A stretch of DNA of 54,394 bases from an uncultured Atopobium sp. (GCA_937997345.1 CALKTD010000007.1:1-54394); one strand, 5' to 3'; counted from the stretch's first letter, positions 9,438 to 17,505 are shown. Numbers and translations are program-made. Notes: a model not told the origin generated them from the sequence alone.

Positions 9438-9971
9438 CTAAAGACTCTTTTTTTGTCTAAAACTTGCTTCAATCGCTTTATAAGCCGTTGATTTAAGTGG
9501 CTCAGAAAGTCCAGAAACTAACTCAGAAATTTGTAATTTCTCTTCTGGTGTGAGTTCTGGAAGATCTTTTTTCTCTTCTTTTTGGCCCTGTGCTTGCTTT
9601 TCTGAGGAGTCATCTTCTTTACCAGCATGTCTATTGTATTTGTCCAGCTTAAATTCAAGGTCTGAGAACTCCAGGCCTTGCTCTGAGAGCCTGGCTCTAT
9701 AAATTTCTCTTTGTGCAAGAAAATCAATCATGCACATACGATTATCTACATAGACAGTAAGCACAGGGAACTCTCTACCAGCTACTTCTCTGACAAATAC
9801 GCCGGTTGTATGTTCTGTCTCTCTTTCACCATTTGCTTCAATCCACGCAAGATAGGCACGACGATTTTTTGACATGCTCTTAGAATCTCTGAAGGTTCCA
9901 AGCAGAGAACTCATTAAATCTTTTGCGTTTTCATTTCCACCACGCGCAGGTATTTCTTGTTGATTATTCAT
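9438..9971 (-). CDS. DciA-like (DUF721) protein
   Basis: A 177-residue protein in the position where actinobacteria keep a DUF721/DciA gene, between recF and gyrB. DciA proteins load or operate the replicative helicase in bacteria lacking DnaC/DnaI. The domain is recognisable at about 70-110 (a PVLTVYVDNRMCMIDFLAQ strand-helix followed by a YRARL helix). The C-terminal third is a charged, lysine- and glutamate-rich linker and helix. It overlaps the 3' end of recF by 8 nt, suggesting translational coupling. The family call rests on one motif plus context, so it is good rather than certain. Confidence 0.72.
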   Translation of the reverse strand: MNNQQEIPARGGNENAKDLMSSLLGTFRDSKSMSKNRRAYLAWIEANGERETEHTTGVFVREVAGREFPVLTVYVDNRMCMIDFLAQREIYRARLSEQGLEFSDLEFKLDKYNRHAGKEDDSSEKQAQGQKEEKKDLPELTPEEKLQISELVSGLSEPLKSTAYKAIEASFRQKKSL

Positions 9972-11055
9972 CGCTAAACCTAACTATCTGCGCTTTTTCT
10001 AAAACCTCTTCAGAGAAATACCCAAGGTTTGTAGTGGTAATTACCGTTTGAATGTCATGGAATGCAAATTCCATGATTGCTTTTCTGCGGTCTTCATCAA
10101 GCTCACTCATAACATCATCTAAAAGCAGCAAGGGTTTCTCGCCAAGTAGTTCTTCTGAAAGGAGAACTTCTGCCATCTTAAGTGCTAAAACGACAGTTCT
10201 AATTTGGCCTTGAGAACCAAAATTTCTAGCGTCTTTACCCTCAATTAAAAACTCAACGTCGTCTCGATGAGGTCCTTTTGTACTTTGCTGACGACGAATA
10301 TCATCCGTGTGAGCTTCGCTTAAAGTCTTCAAGAATTGATCAGTAATTTCTTCTCTAGTGGCCTCAAGAGATACCTCTCCAATTGAAGAAATATAGCTCA
10401 TTTCTAGGTGTTCTCCACCAGAGAGTTCCTGGTAGATCTCACATGTCTTCTTTGCCAGGCGATCAAACAAATGAATTCGTGCATGAAGAAGCGTAGCCCC
10501 TCCTCTTGCAAGTGAAAGATCCCAAGCATCAAGCAAGTTTTCATCTGGCCAATCAGATTTAAGCAGCTTATTTCTTTGCTCAACTGTCTTGGTATATGCC
10601 GAGAAGACCTTGAAGTAGCTTTTATTTGCCTGGCGGCCAAAGTCATCAAATTCTTCTCGGCGATACGATGCGCCACCTTTAATCATTGAAAGGTCATCGG
10701 GATTAAAAAGTACCGACATCAGTGTTCCAGAAATATCTGCAGCCTGACATTTCTTGCCATTCTTTAAAAATTGGCGGCGTCGTTCTGTAATGGTGCAGAT
10801 ATTTTCTAGCTTTCTTCCATCTCCTATAAGAGAAATCTCTATCTTTGCCTCAGAAGTACCTGTAAGAAGGAGTTGTGAAGGTGTGGGTTTTCTAAATGAA
10901 TACCCAGCAGTAAGGAGTTGTAGTGCTTCAACAGTATTTGTCTTACCTGCAGCGTTCTTTCCTACAAAAATAGTAGTTTGTGCAGATAAATCTATCTCTT
11001 TCGAAGAAAAACAACGAAAGTTATACAGCAGAACATGTTCAACTTTAAGTCCCAC
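9964..11055 (-). CDS. recF: DNA replication and repair protein RecF
   Basis: SMC-like ATPase that helps load RecA at single-strand gaps, 363 residues as expected. Walker A is VGKNAAGKTN at about 32-41, the signature region includes GSQGQIRTVVLALKMAE, and Walker B reads LLLLDDVMSELD. The start is GTG. It sits 15 nt after dnaN in the classical dnaA-dnaN-recF order. Confidence 0.97.
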   Translation of the reverse strand: MGLKVEHVLLYNFRCFSSKEIDLSAQTTIFVGKNAAGKTNTVEALQLLTAGYSFRKPTPSQLLLTGTSEAKIEISLIGDGRKLENICTITERRRQFLKNGKKCQAADISGTLMSVLFNPDDLSMIKGGASYRREEFDDFGRQANKSYFKVFSAYTKTVEQRNKLLKSDWPDENLLDAWDLSLARGGATLLHARIHLFDRLAKKTCEIYQELSGGEHLEMSYISSIGEVSLEATREEITDQFLKTLSEAHTDDIRRQQSTKGPHRDDVEFLIEGKDARNFGSQGQIRTVVLALKMAEVLLSEELLGEKPLLLLDDVMSELDEDRRKAIMEFAFHDIQTVITTTNLGYFSEEVLEKAQIVRFSDE

Positions 11056-11070
11056 ACAACCCCTATCAAA

Positions 11071-12171
11071 TTAGAGGCGAACAGGCATCAGAAGATACAA
11101 GTAGTTAACCTTGCCGTTTGATTTGAAAATAGCTGGCTGAGAAGGACCTTGAAGCTCAAGGCGCAGAAGATCCTTAGAAGGAGCAGCGTTTACACAATCA
11201 AAGACATAGTGATAATTCAAAGCAATTGAAAGAGAATCTCCCTCAATCTGAGCTTCAATATGCTCGGAAGACTCACCCTGATCTGGTGAGGATGCAGAGA
11301 GCTTAACTTCTTTACCATTGGCGTCAACATCAAAACGAACTGAAGGATTTGCTAGTGCAATAACAGAGACGCGCTTCAGGGCTGCAGAGAAATCTTCAAC
11401 GTTGATATCAACTGACGCGGTGCAAGACGTAGGAAGTAGCTGCTTATAGTCAGGGAAATGACCTTCAATCTTACGAGAGATGTGAGTGGTGTTTCCAAAC
11501 TGGAAGACTACCTGATTGTCCGTAGTACCAATCAAAACCTTCTCAGTCATGCTACGCATGGAAAGAACATCATGGAACACTTCACCAGAGATAATTGCAC
11601 TAAAAGACTCACCTGCTGGAGTATCTGTGTTGGAATCACAAACGGCAAGACGGAATGAGTCAGTAGCAACAAGACGAATAGTGTTGTCCTCAACAGTGAG
11701 AGAAATTCCCTGAAGAATAGGACGAGAAGCTTCCTTAGAAGTTACGCGATACACTTTATCGACCATAGTTGATAGAAGCTGGCTTGGGAGCTCACAGGTT
11801 TTCTCAAGATCAAACTCTGGGAATTGAGCCCAGTCGTGAGCAGAAAGAGTATTAAGTCTAAAAGACGAACGCTGGCATGTTACAGAAAGCGTACGCTCTC
11901 CACCCTCAAAAGTAATTGCAGCATCAGGAAGATTTTTAACAATATTCTGGATAACTTTTCCAGAAACAACTGTTTCTCCTTCTTCTTCTACGTTTGCTGC
12001 AATTTGATGCTTAATAGAAATAGTTAAGTCGCTGGATTGTAACTCAAGCATGCCATTGAATGCTTTGAGGTAAATACCAGAGAGAATAGGAAGTGTTGTA
12101 TTAGAACCAATGCCCTTAGAAACAATATCAAGTGCCGTCTGGAGAGCGGATTGACTTACGGTAAATTTCAT
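11071..12171 (-). CDS. dnaN: DNA polymerase III beta sliding clamp
   Basis: Ring-shaped processivity clamp of the replicative polymerase, 366 residues, three repeated clamp domains. Recognisable features are the N-terminal MKFTVSQSALQTAL, the central SRPILQGI (family motif RPiL.Gi) and the C-terminal YLYLLMPVRL, which matches the family's conserved end (M.MP.RL). It is second in the dnaA-dnaN-recF series, with a 233-nt gap from dnaA that carries repeats (see separate entries). Confidence 0.98.
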   Translation of the reverse strand: MKFTVSQSALQTALDIVSKGIGSNTTLPILSGIYLKAFNGMLELQSSDLTISIKHQIAANVEEEGETVVSGKVIQNIVKNLPDAAITFEGGERTLSVTCQRSSFRLNTLSAHDWAQFPEFDLEKTCELPSQLLSTMVDKVYRVTSKEASRPILQGISLTVEDNTIRLVATDSFRLAVCDSNTDTPAGESFSAIISGEVFHDVLSMRSMTEKVLIGTTDNQVVFQFGNTTHISRKIEGHFPDYKQLLPTSCTASVDINVEDFSAALKRVSVIALANPSVRFDVDANGKEVKLSASSPDQGESSEHIEAQIEGDSLSIALNYHYVFDCVNAAPSKDLLRLELQGPSQPAIFKSNGKVNYLYLLMPVRL

Positions 12172-12404
12172 GACGACCCTTTCTATTATTTCTTAGATAA
12201 GAATAAAAATATCGTAGTAATAATAAGCTATGTTGAAAAGAAGAAAGCTTTACATTTCTAGAGGTAGAAATATGTTTCTAGAGGTCAGATTTGTTTGCTT
12301 ATTTTTGACATTCATAAACAAAGTAAAACTCCCCCTCTTAAACTCTCAACAATAAATCATTACTTCTCTTCACCAATTAACATCTTACAAACAGGTTTTA
12401 AACA
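12172..12404. promoter_or_regulatory. dnaA-dnaN intergenic region with repeats
   Basis: AT-rich, no ORF. It holds one TGTTGAAAA 9-mer (reverse complement TTTTCAACA) at 12231-12239, like those in the oriC zone. It also holds two direct copies of TTTCTAGAGGT at 12255-12265 and 12275-12285, spaced 20 nt. The first copy sits in a small hairpin TTTCT-AGAGGT-AGAAA. Likely roles are the dnaN promoter and part of a split origin; neither is proved. Confidence 0.5.
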
Positions 12405-13934
12405 CTAACTTTGTTCAAGGATAGTCTTCTTTAGTTGAGAAATTTGATCATAGAAACTTTTGTCTTCTTTGATTCTCTCTTCTATTACCTCAATACTGTG
12501 CAAAATAGTTGCGTGTTTTCTTCCACCAAAATGCTTACCAATATTTACCAGCGTGTATTGGCAAAGGTCGTGAGCAAGATAAATTGCAACGTGACGAGGT
12601 TCTGCAATCTCTTTATTTCTCTTGTTGCCAACAATATCGCGATGACTAATACCATAGACATTCTCTACGACTTCTTGGACCTTCTCGATATTTACGGTCT
12701 TTGAAACGCGACGCCAGAGTGTGTCTGCAATCTTATCGATTTCTTCCTGTTTAATATTTGTGCCAGATTCTTTTGCTTTAATCTGACCAGTTACACAGCG
12801 ATTACAGAAACCCTCAAGCGTTCTAATACTTTGACCAGCCTTGTCAGCCATGTAACGATGGATGTCCTCTGGCAAATCGTCTGCAGAAAGAGAAGAATTT
12901 CTTTCTTTAAATGCACGGTCGCAGAAGACATGAATAAGATTGAGTTTCATCTCGTAGCTTGGATACTCAATACCAATAACGATGCCACCACTCATACGAG
13001 AAGTAATACGATCATCAAATCCGTCAGATCCCATACCAAGCTGAGCAGGTGTTCTATCTGCGGCAAGAATAATCTGCTTACCTCTGTCAATAAGAGAGTT
13101 AAAAATATTGAAGAAGAAGTTAATAGTACCTGCTTTACCAGCAAGTTTTTGGACGTCATCGATGATAAGAACATCAATGTTTTGGTAGTTATTACTAAGC
13201 TCTGTTGCGGCGTTTCCTGACGCGTTTTTACGAACTGCATTTACGTAGTCATCAACAAAGGCATCTGCATCTTTGTAAACACAAACGCGTTCGATATCTT
13301 CAGAGTTGATGTAGTTTTGAACCGCGCGTAAAAGGTGAGTTTTTCCAAGACCACTTGCACCGTAAATAAACAGCGGGTTTGCCTTACCTTTTGCGTCGTT
13401 TGCAACATTTAATGCATGCTGATGTGCAAGCTCATTCTCGTCACCAACAACAAAGCGATCAAACGTGAGGTTTGAATTGAAAGATGTCTCCTCATAAAGA
13501 GGATTACTCTTACGGCGCTTTAAGGTCTGTTGTTTTAATTCTTCAAGACTTTGTTCTTGGGATTCAAAATCTTGAATCTGCTCTGGAACAACTGCTTGTA
13601 TAGGAGCAGTTTTTTGCTTCCAAGCATTGAACTCTTGAGGAGTCATTGTGGAAGTAGTGGTAACAGGAGTAGAAGACTTTGTAAGAGTAAGGCTCAAAAT
13701 AATGTCTTCAAAGGCTGCTGCCGAAAGGCATCTCTCAACAATCGGCATATTCTTAAGAATACGGTTATATGCCAAGCGCATTGATGTTTCAGCACACAGT
13801 GCGTTATCTTCAACTTTAATTGGAGTGCAGGTTCTCAACATAGCGATAAAAGCCTCTGGCTGATTCTCTTCGACCAAGAGGTCAATTGCGTCTTGCCACA
13901 GAGCTACTGCGTCTGAATCAATTGATGCATCCAT
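12405..13934 (-). CDS. dnaA: chromosomal replication initiator DnaA
   Basis: Binds DnaA boxes and opens the origin, 509 residues. The N-terminal helicase/partner-binding domain (1-85) is divergent, followed by a linker of about 90 residues. The AAA+ domain has Walker A GASGLGKTHLLRAV and Walker B VLIIDDVQ. Domain IV retains EPRHVAIYLAHDL and the recognition signature, but the latter is GGRKHATILHS instead of the common GGRDHTTVLHA type. The Asp-to-Lys and Thr-to-Ala changes fall in residues that touch box bases in the E. coli structure. The neighbouring noncoding DNA has TTTTCAACA 9-mers instead of TTATCCACA boxes, a matching change. Gene identity is certain; the altered specificity is inference. 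Confidence 0.97.
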   Translation of the reverse strand: MDASIDSDAVALWQDAIDLLVEENQPEAFIAMLRTCTPIKVEDNALCAETSMRLAYNRILKNMPIVERCLSAAAFEDIILSLTLTKSSTPVTTTSTMTPQEFNAWKQKTAPIQAVVPEQIQDFESQEQSLEELKQQTLKRRKSNPLYEETSFNSNLTFDRFVVGDENELAHQHALNVANDAKGKANPLFIYGASGLGKTHLLRAVQNYINSEDIERVCVYKDADAFVDDYVNAVRKNASGNAATELSNNYQNIDVLIIDDVQKLAGKAGTINFFFNIFNSLIDRGKQIILAADRTPAQLGMGSDGFDDRITSRMSGGIVIGIEYPSYEMKLNLIHVFCDRAFKERNSSLSADDLPEDIHRYMADKAGQSIRTLEGFCNRCVTGQIKAKESGTNIKQEEIDKIADTLWRRVSKTVNIEKVQEVVENVYGISHRDIVGNKRNKEIAEPRHVAIYLAHDLCQYTLVNIGKHFGGRKHATILHSIEVIEERIKEDKSFYDQISQLKKTILEQS

Positions 13935-13950
13935 ACGTGTCCAATCAAAA

Positions 13951-14014
13951 TGTTGAAAATTGGGACACCTAGTATAGAGGAATGTTGATAACTTTCAGCG
14001 AATAATGTTGAGAA
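13951..14014. promoter_or_regulatory. oriC-zone 9-mers upstream of dnaA (candidate DnaA boxes)
   Basis: Three minus-orientation 9-mers lie here: TGTTGAAAA at 13951-13959, TGTTGATAA at 13983-13991 and TGTTGAGAA at 14006-14014. As reverse complements they read TTTTCAACA, TTATCAACA and TTCTCAACA, each one C-to-A change from TTWTCCACA-like boxes, apart from the third position of the last. They sit in the dnaA upstream region, so they could serve both initiation and dnaA autoregulation. Confidence 0.55.
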
Positions 14015-14017
14015 ACT

Positions 14018-14884
14018 CTATGAAAGGAGAGTTTCTCCAATAGTAGTGAGCTTATATTTCTGCCCAACTTTTCCGATTATTCCTATGTTTACCAGCGATT
14101 TTAATTCTCTTGACCACGTTGGTGTTGAAAGTCCATAGGTACTTGTTAACTCCGTTGCTCCAACCCATTCATGTTCAGAAAGGTATTGAAGAACTTGTTT
14201 TGTTCGATCTGTAAGAACCAGATTAGGAAGCTGTGCAGCTGTCTGATGAGATACTGCTTGTGGAGCATGTGAAACTGTCTGTTGGTTCTGATTTACAGGT
14301 AATTCTTCAGCTTCTTCTTGAGTTGGAAGCGTCTGAATGTGCGCATCTTTAGAGCGGCGTGTTGACAAGGTAACAATGGTTCCGCCAGAGATATTGTCTT
14401 CGAGGGTAAGACTTCCGCCCTTCTCAACCATGTATTGTTGAGCATAAGGAAGGCCAAAACCAACGCCTCTAATAAACGATTTCATCTCTTCTGTTGCAGA
14501 AGAAGTACCAAACTCAAGAGCTCGATTTTTCTCTTTAATACCAGGTCCCTGGTCTGAAAACCTAATGGTATTTCCATTATCCATGATTGAAATTGTAGGT
14601 GCTACAAATCGAGCGTGAATGAAATTTTCCACAATCTCGCGCATAACCATAAAAGGAATTTTTCCACCCTGCTCATGAGCGAGTTGGTTAACGGTAGCTG
14701 CGATTTCATCAAGATAAGAACGAACGTCTTTTGGTTCTACGAGAACAACACGAGGTGCTGCGGCTTTATCGTCATACACTGCAATACGTGCAGCATAACG
14801 GACAGTAAGAGAATTATCAGAACCAGCGTCTTTTTCATTCTGGTTTGTGTTTTCCTCAACAAAAGGAAAGAAATCTCTTGCCAT
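14018..14884 (-). CDS. GHKL ATPase / winged-helix fusion protein at the origin
   Basis: A 288-residue protein I cannot assign to a named family. Residues about 85-185 form a histidine-kinase-type ATPase: N-box REIVENFIHA (E and N four apart), G1 DQGPG, G2 GVGFGLPYA and a GGTIVTL strand. There is no dimerisation or phospho-acceptor His domain before it, so it is not a classical sensor kinase. After a Gln-rich linker (about 190-225) comes a winged-helix DNA-binding domain (DRTKQVLQYLSE, TELTSTYGLSTPTWSRELKSL, then a wing GKVGQKYKLT). It lies inside the oriC zone, transcribed with dnaA, between two clusters of TTTTCAACA-type sites. A regulatory role in initiation or origin-region transcription is a reasonable guess. 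Confidence 0.75.
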   Translation of the reverse strand: MARDFFPFVEENTNQNEKDAGSDNSLTVRYAARIAVYDDKAAAPRVVLVEPKDVRSYLDEIAATVNQLAHEQGGKIPFMVMREIVENFIHARFVAPTISIMDNGNTIRFSDQGPGIKEKNRALEFGTSSATEEMKSFIRGVGFGLPYAQQYMVEKGGSLTLEDNISGGTIVTLSTRRSKDAHIQTLPTQEEAEELPVNQNQQTVSHAPQAVSHQTAAQLPNLVLTDRTKQVLQYLSEHEWVGATELTSTYGLSTPTWSRELKSLVNIGIIGKVGQKYKLTTIGETLLS

Positions 14885-15169
14885 GACACCCCCTTTTCAA
14901 CAATTGTTAAACAAATGAAGAAAACTTTTCGTTTTCTTTCACGATGAATGAAAGTTTTCAACAAGTGTTAAACATCTGTAGATAACTTTATATCTTTGTG
15001 AAAGACGTACTGAATGATAGTAGCATTTAACGGATATATTTCAGCTTGCAGAAATATTCCTTTCAACAAATTTCTTCACTTATCATAAGTGAAATTTTCA
15101 AAATGAAAGGTTTTCTCGCTAGGTTTTTGAATAAAAAAGAGAAAAAGTTGAGGTATTTGCGTAGAAAAT
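14885..15169. other. putative oriC core: repeat units, palindrome and AT-rich DNA
   Basis: Noncoding DNA between divergent replication arms. Two near-identical 20-nt units occur at 14894-14913 and 14955-14974 (19 of 20 bases equal). Each starts with TTTTCAACA and ends with TGTTAAACA, a head-to-head arrangement of box-like 9-mers. TGTAGATAA at 14977-14985 is one base from the canonical TGTGGATAA. A perfect palindrome TTCACTTAT-C-ATAAGTGAA lies at 15075-15093. The 14990-15165 stretch is strongly AT-rich and could be the unwinding element. Gene orientation changes exactly here. The location is strong evidence; the role of each motif is inferred. Confidence 0.65.
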
Positions 15170-15199
15170 TTGACAGGTACCCATAAACGCGAGTACAAT
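15170..15199 (+). promoter_or_regulatory. rpmH promoter (sigma-70 type)
   Basis: TTGACA at 15170-15175, an 18-nt spacer and TACAAT at 15194-15199, 47 nt before the rpmH start. Near-consensus, as expected for the rpmH-rnpA operon promoter beside oriC. Confidence 0.8.
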
Positions 15200-15246
15200 C
15201 TGTAGGCTTTTTAATCGATACTGTACCCGTTCGGGAGGAAATAGCT

Positions 15247-15381
15247 ATGAAGCGTACCTACCAGCCAAATAAGCGCAAGCGCGCAACTACCCACGGTTTC
15301 CGTGCACGTATGGCAACTAAGAATGGTCGTGCCGTTCTCGCTCGCCGCCGCCTTAAGGGCCGTAAGCGCCTCACCGTCTAA
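15247..15381 (+). CDS. rpmH: 50S ribosomal protein L34
   Basis: A 44-residue, very basic protein starting MKRTYQPNKRKRATTHGFR and ending with GRKRLTV, the full L34 pattern. The ribosome-binding site GGGAGGAAA precedes the ATG. First gene of the plus-strand arm; rnpA starts 11 nt later. Confidence 0.98.
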   Translation: MKRTYQPNKRKRATTHGFRARMATKNGRAVLARRRLKGRKRLTV

Positions 15382-15392
15382 GGAATGTTTCT

Positions 15393-15716
15393 GTGAAGAC
15401 CATTAAATCTCGTTCAGAGTTTGAAAGGGTCTTCTCTGCGGGGAAGAGGGCTCAAAGTTCTGTTCTTCGTATACGAGTAGCACCATCCACTGAGGCACAT
15501 CCTTCCGAGGTAGCCTTTGTAGCTCCAAAAAGATTAGGTAACGCCGTATTTAGAAACAGGTGTAAACGCGTTCTGCGCGAAGCAGCTCGAAAGAGCGGTT
15601 TACCTGTTGAGGGATACGGCATTATTCTCTTTGCGACTAAAGATACACACAGCACTAATCCTGCTGATATAAGCGTTTCTTTGGATGCTTTGTTAAGAAA
15701 GACAGGGGTCAAATGA
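15393..15716 (+). CDS. rnpA: ribonuclease P protein component
   Basis: Protein cofactor of RNase P for tRNA 5' maturation, 107 residues. The family RNR motif appears as LGNAVFRNRCKRVLREAAR, preceded by VAFVAPKR. The start is GTG. It overlaps yidD by 4 nt, in the usual rpmH-rnpA-yidD-yidC order. Confidence 0.95.
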   Translation: MKTIKSRSEFERVFSAGKRAQSSVLRIRVAPSTEAHPSEVAFVAPKRLGNAVFRNRCKRVLREAARKSGLPVEGYGIILFATKDTHSTNPADISVSLDALLRKTGVK

Positions 15717-15949
15717 GCGAGAAAAGACAAGATTCTTTTTTCGCAAACTTTTTCCTAGGTGCTATTCGTTTCTATCAAAGAAACATTTCTCCCCTTTTTA
15801 AGCCTCACTGTATTTATCGGCCCACTTGCTCCGAATATGCAGTTCAGGCCATACAAAAGTATGGTGTTAAAAAGGGAAGTTGGCTTGCTCTTAAGCGTAT
15901 TACTCGCTGTCACCCTTTTCATAAGGGAGGATACGATCCCGTTCCGTAA
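15713..15949 (+). CDS. yidD: membrane protein insertion efficiency factor YidD
   Basis: A 78-residue protein assisting YidC-dependent insertion. The family signature CIYRPTCSEYAVQAIQKYG and the later RITRCHPFHKGGYDPVP are intact. The start overlaps the rnpA stop, so translation is coupled. Confidence 0.96.
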   Translation: MSEKRQDSFFANFFLGAIRFYQRNISPLFKPHCIYRPTCSEYAVQAIQKYGVKKGSWLALKRITRCHPFHKGGYDPVP

Positions 15950-15969
15950 AGGAACGCACCGGAGGAAAT

Positions 15970-16728
15970 ATGTGGGATTGGATTGTTAACTTTCTATACA
16001 CAGTCTTAGCGGGACTTCAATCATTCTCGGGAGACTGGGGTATGGCAGTTATCCTGCTTACCATCATCATCCGTATTATCCTGGTTCCAATGACCAACAA
16101 GCAGACGGCCTCTATGGCTCGTATGAGCGTTGTTCAGCCAAAGCTCAAAGAAATCCAGGAGCGCTATGCTGATGATCCAGTAAGACAGAACGAAGAAATG
16201 CGTAAGCTTTACGCAGAGATTAACTTCAATCCACTCGGTGGTTGTCTTCCTCTGCTTCTGCAGTCCCCTATCTTTATTGCACTCTTTACCGTTGCAAAGA
16301 TGGTTCCAGTAGATTCTCGTTTCTACAACATTCTTCCTTCTATCGCACGAGCAACGTCTGATATTTTTGCTGTTGATGGCCTTGTTGCTGCTATCCCTTA
16401 CATAATTTTTGTTCTTCTATTTGGTCTTACAACCTTCTTTTCTATGGCAGTAAATGCTCGTACAAGTTCTGGTGAGCAGCGAACCCAGCAATACATGATG
16501 GGTGGCATGATGACCCTCATGATGCTCTGGTTTGGTTGGACTGTGCCAGCAGCTGTTCTTCTCTACTACGTTACTTCTGGTATTTGGCAGCTTGCTCAGC
16601 AGCAGCTTATTACCAAGCGCATTATGGAAAAAGAGAAGCTTAAGGCTGAGGCTCAGATGGCTAATAAGCCAATCGAGGTTGACGTGGTGAGAAAAGAAAA
16701 GAAGCCACGCCCTCACAAAAAGGCTTAG
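15970..16728 (+). CDS. yidC: membrane protein insertase YidC/OxaA
   Basis: Inserts and folds membrane proteins, 252 residues, the short Gram-positive form without the large periplasmic domain. It has a hydrophobic N-terminal segment, the conserved positively charged groove residue in TIIIRIILVP, the long cytoplasmic hairpin (QPKLKEIQERYADDP), NFNPLGGCLPLLLQSPIF, and a further three membrane segments. It ends in a basic tail (RKEKKPRPHKKA) that could meet ribosomes. No lipobox is seen at the N-terminus. Ribosome-binding site GGAGGAAAT directly before the ATG. Confidence 0.96.
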   Translation: MWDWIVNFLYTVLAGLQSFSGDWGMAVILLTIIIRIILVPMTNKQTASMARMSVVQPKLKEIQERYADDPVRQNEEMRKLYAEINFNPLGGCLPLLLQSPIFIALFTVAKMVPVDSRFYNILPSIARATSDIFAVDGLVAAIPYIIFVLLFGLTTFFSMAVNARTSSGEQRTQQYMMGGMMTLMMLWFGWTVPAAVLLYYVTSGIWQLAQQQLITKRIMEKEKLKAEAQMANKPIEVDVVRKEKKPRPHKKA

Positions 16729-16817
16729 TAGCTGAGAGTAAACAAAATAACTTTTGTTTACAAATTATTTTAATGGCAGATTAATAGTTAAACTTTTTAT
16801 ATTGACTGGAGGACGAC

Positions 16818-17402
16818 ATGGAGGATGAGACTTTCGTTTCTGAGCCAAACGCTCTTAATGAGTCTCCTGTCGTTGATTCACAAGACGAGTTTGCTTCAAT
16901 TCGAGAGCATTTTGAAGCTGGAATTCAGCTTACTGATGCTGAGATGAATAAGATTGCTGATACTGCTGTCTTTTATCTAAGAGAGCTTCTCTCCTTCTTT
17001 GGCGAGAATAGCTGTGCAATTGACGAGTATGACGGTGAAGATGGAGAGCTGATTCTTGACGTAACTGGCGGTGATCTTGCAATCCTTATTGGTCGTCACG
17101 GCAATACGCTTGAGGCTCTTCAGATGGTTCTCTCTTCTCTTATGAGCGCTAAGCTTCACTTCCACTATCCAGTATCTGTTGATGTTGAAAGCTACAAGAG
17201 CCGTCGCCGTAATAAGCTTCAAGAGATGGCACTCTCTGCTGCTACCCGTGCTAAGAAGACTGGTAAGGTCTCTCTTGCTCCAATGAGTGGCTATGAGCGT
17301 CGCATCATTCACATCGCACTGAGAGACAACCTTGAGGTTACTACACACTCTGAGGGCGATGATCCATATCGTCGTGTTGTGGTAACCGCTATCAATAGCT
17401 AA
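16818..17402 (+). CDS. Jag/KhpB-like KH-R3H RNA-binding protein
   Basis: A 194-residue protein with a KH domain (LIGRHGNTLEALQMVLSSLM, about 91-110) and a C-terminal R3H domain (MSGYERRIIHIALRD, with R and H spaced as in R3H, then DPYRRVVV). The typical Jag N-terminal domain is absent and replaced by an acidic segment of about 50 residues. The position after yidC matches Jag in Gram-positives, where it is an RNA-binding partner affecting cell division and envelope synthesis. Ribosome-binding site GGAGGACGAC before the ATG; a strong terminator follows. Confidence 0.88.
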   Translation: MEDETFVSEPNALNESPVVDSQDEFASIREHFEAGIQLTDAEMNKIADTAVFYLRELLSFFGENSCAIDEYDGEDGELILDVTGGDLAILIGRHGNTLEALQMVLSSLMSAKLHFHYPVSVDVESYKSRRRNKLQEMALSAATRAKKTGKVSLAPMSGYERRIIHIALRDNLEVTTHSEGDDPYRRVVVTAINS

Positions 17403-17431
17403 GAACCTCTAACAAGCTTTAGTAATTTGAT

Positions 17432-17460
17432 GAGGAAGGTTTACGCCTTCCTCTTTTTTT
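17432..17460 (+). terminator. terminator of the rpmH-to-jag operon
   Basis: GAGGAAGG and CCTTCCTC form an 8-bp perfect stem around a TTTACG loop, followed by seven T. Confidence 0.9.
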
Positions 17461-17495
17461 GTGACAATTCTTCTTGTTACAAGAAGTTTTGTCAC
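17461..17495. promoter_or_regulatory. 35-nt near-perfect palindrome before rsmG
   Basis: Outer arms GTGACAA (17461-17467) and TTGTCAC (17489-17495) and inner arms CTTCTTGT and ACAAGAAG pair around a single central T; only two base pairs fail. It ends directly at the rsmG ribosome-binding site. The near-absent loop favours a dimeric repressor operator over an RNA hairpin, but both are possible. Confidence 0.55.
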
Positions 17496-17505
17496 AGGAG
17501 AAGTA

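Noticed and set aside
15011..15025. DnaA-trio element (GATAGTAG) in oriC
   Set aside because: Only two TAG-like triplets are present and the spacing to the nearest box is long, so it is too weak to call.
17461..17505. 15-residue N-terminal extension of RsmG
   Set aside because: It would place translation through the palindrome; the ATG at 17506 has AGGAG at ideal spacing.
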